Assembly (NCBI GenBank): GCA_900772575.1
Contig: CAAHEN010000206.1
Location: forward strand, 1 to 31,305
Direction of reading: 5' to 3'
Length of the DNA stretch: 31,305 nt
Source: Bacteroidaceae bacterium
GTDB taxonomy: Bacteria; Bacteroidota; Bacteroidia; Bacteroidales; Bacteroidaceae
The notes below the pieces were generated by a model, which was given only the letters and a program-made list of their open reading frames with translations, was not told the DNA's origin and made no database searches. Positions 31,233 to 31,305 of this stretch are shown here, in pieces (position 1 is the first letter of the stretch; each line of letters begins with the position of its first letter). A program made the translations under genes and the position numbers.

Positions 31233-31305
31233 CGGTGCGTACGGGACTCGAACCCGTGACCCCATGCGTGACAGGCATGTATTCTAACCAACTGAACTAA
31301 CGCAC
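31233..31305 (-). tRNA. tRNA-Asp(GTC), cut by the window edge
   Basis: The cloverleaf has anticodon loop CTGTCAC (anticodon GTC), T arm ACGGG/CCCGT with TTCGAGT loop, and 3' acceptor ACGCACC with discriminator G. The 5' acceptor strand visible is GTGCGT; the first G should lie one base past the window end. It is the first visible gene of the tRNA operon on this strand; the promoter is outside. Confidence 0.94.

Noticed and set aside
31065..31305. Possible integration site of a mobile element at the tRNA genes
   Set aside because: No integrase gene and no tRNA 3'-end duplication outside the tandem tRNA-Arg genes themselves are visible in the window.
1..31305. CRISPR arrays or defence genes
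   Set aside because: No regularly spaced direct repeats with unique spacers and no cas, restriction or toxin-antitoxin motifs were found in any plausible frame.

Overview
The window is 31.3 kb of GC-rich Bacteroidota chromosome. It most resembles Prevotellaceae or a related high-GC Bacteroidales group. Three things support this. Most genes with their own upstream region carry a TAnnTTTG box, the -7 element of the Bacteroidetes primary sigma factor, often with a TTG-type element 18-20 nt further up. Shine-Dalgarno sequences are mostly absent. The gene content is typical of the group: a GH84 hexosaminidase, PCMD and MBG surface proteins, an amidase-MCE pair, MtaB, and DUF3298. I see no transposase, integrase, phage gene or CRISPR array.

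Layout. 1-1003: no gene, but promoter-plus-hairpin cassettes and one copy of a ~330 bp dispersed repeat. 1004-1807: a TrmH/SpoU RNA methyltransferase, surrounded by copies of a second short repeat family. 2256-6148: an operon of two SGNH-hydrolase-like proteins and an MBOAT acyltransferase, probably an envelope glycan O-acylation system. 6307-8094 (minus): a DUF3298 lipoprotein and an AraC regulator, divergent from a GH84 enzyme (8332-10545). 10966-16101: a large PCMD/MBG surface protein, an Omp85-like outer-membrane barrel and a second PCMD protein. 16167-18706: nadC and a C69 dipeptidase. 18833-22220: a calcium P-type ATPase and an HD protein, ending in a clear terminator. 22418-24862: an N-acetylmuramoyl-L-alanine amidase and an MCE/MlaD protein. 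25002-26069: a lone leuB behind a twin-palindrome candidate operator. 26129-29650 (minus): a tight mtaB-GT2-rsmI-like-crcB operon. 29951-30163: a tiny Asp/Ser/Thr/Ala-repeat lipoprotein. 30164-31064: no gene; it contains the second, inverted copy of the ~330 bp repeat. 31065-31305 (minus): two tRNA-Arg(ACG) genes and a tRNA-Asp(GTC) cut by the window edge.

Most genes are housekeeping or cell-envelope functions. The envelope theme runs throughout: glycan acylation, glycan hydrolysis, outer-membrane assembly, cell separation, lipid transport and lipoproteins. The least explained material is non-coding. It comprises the two inverted ~330 bp repeats near the window ends, whose hairpin arms have changed sequence while still pairing; the TCTAATGACC repeat family around the trmH-like gene; a 38 bp near-palindrome abutting the Omp85-like promoter; the paired palindromes in front of leuB; and an alternative hairpin overlapping the terminator of the small lipoprotein gene. 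All family assignments come from reading motifs by eye, with no database search.
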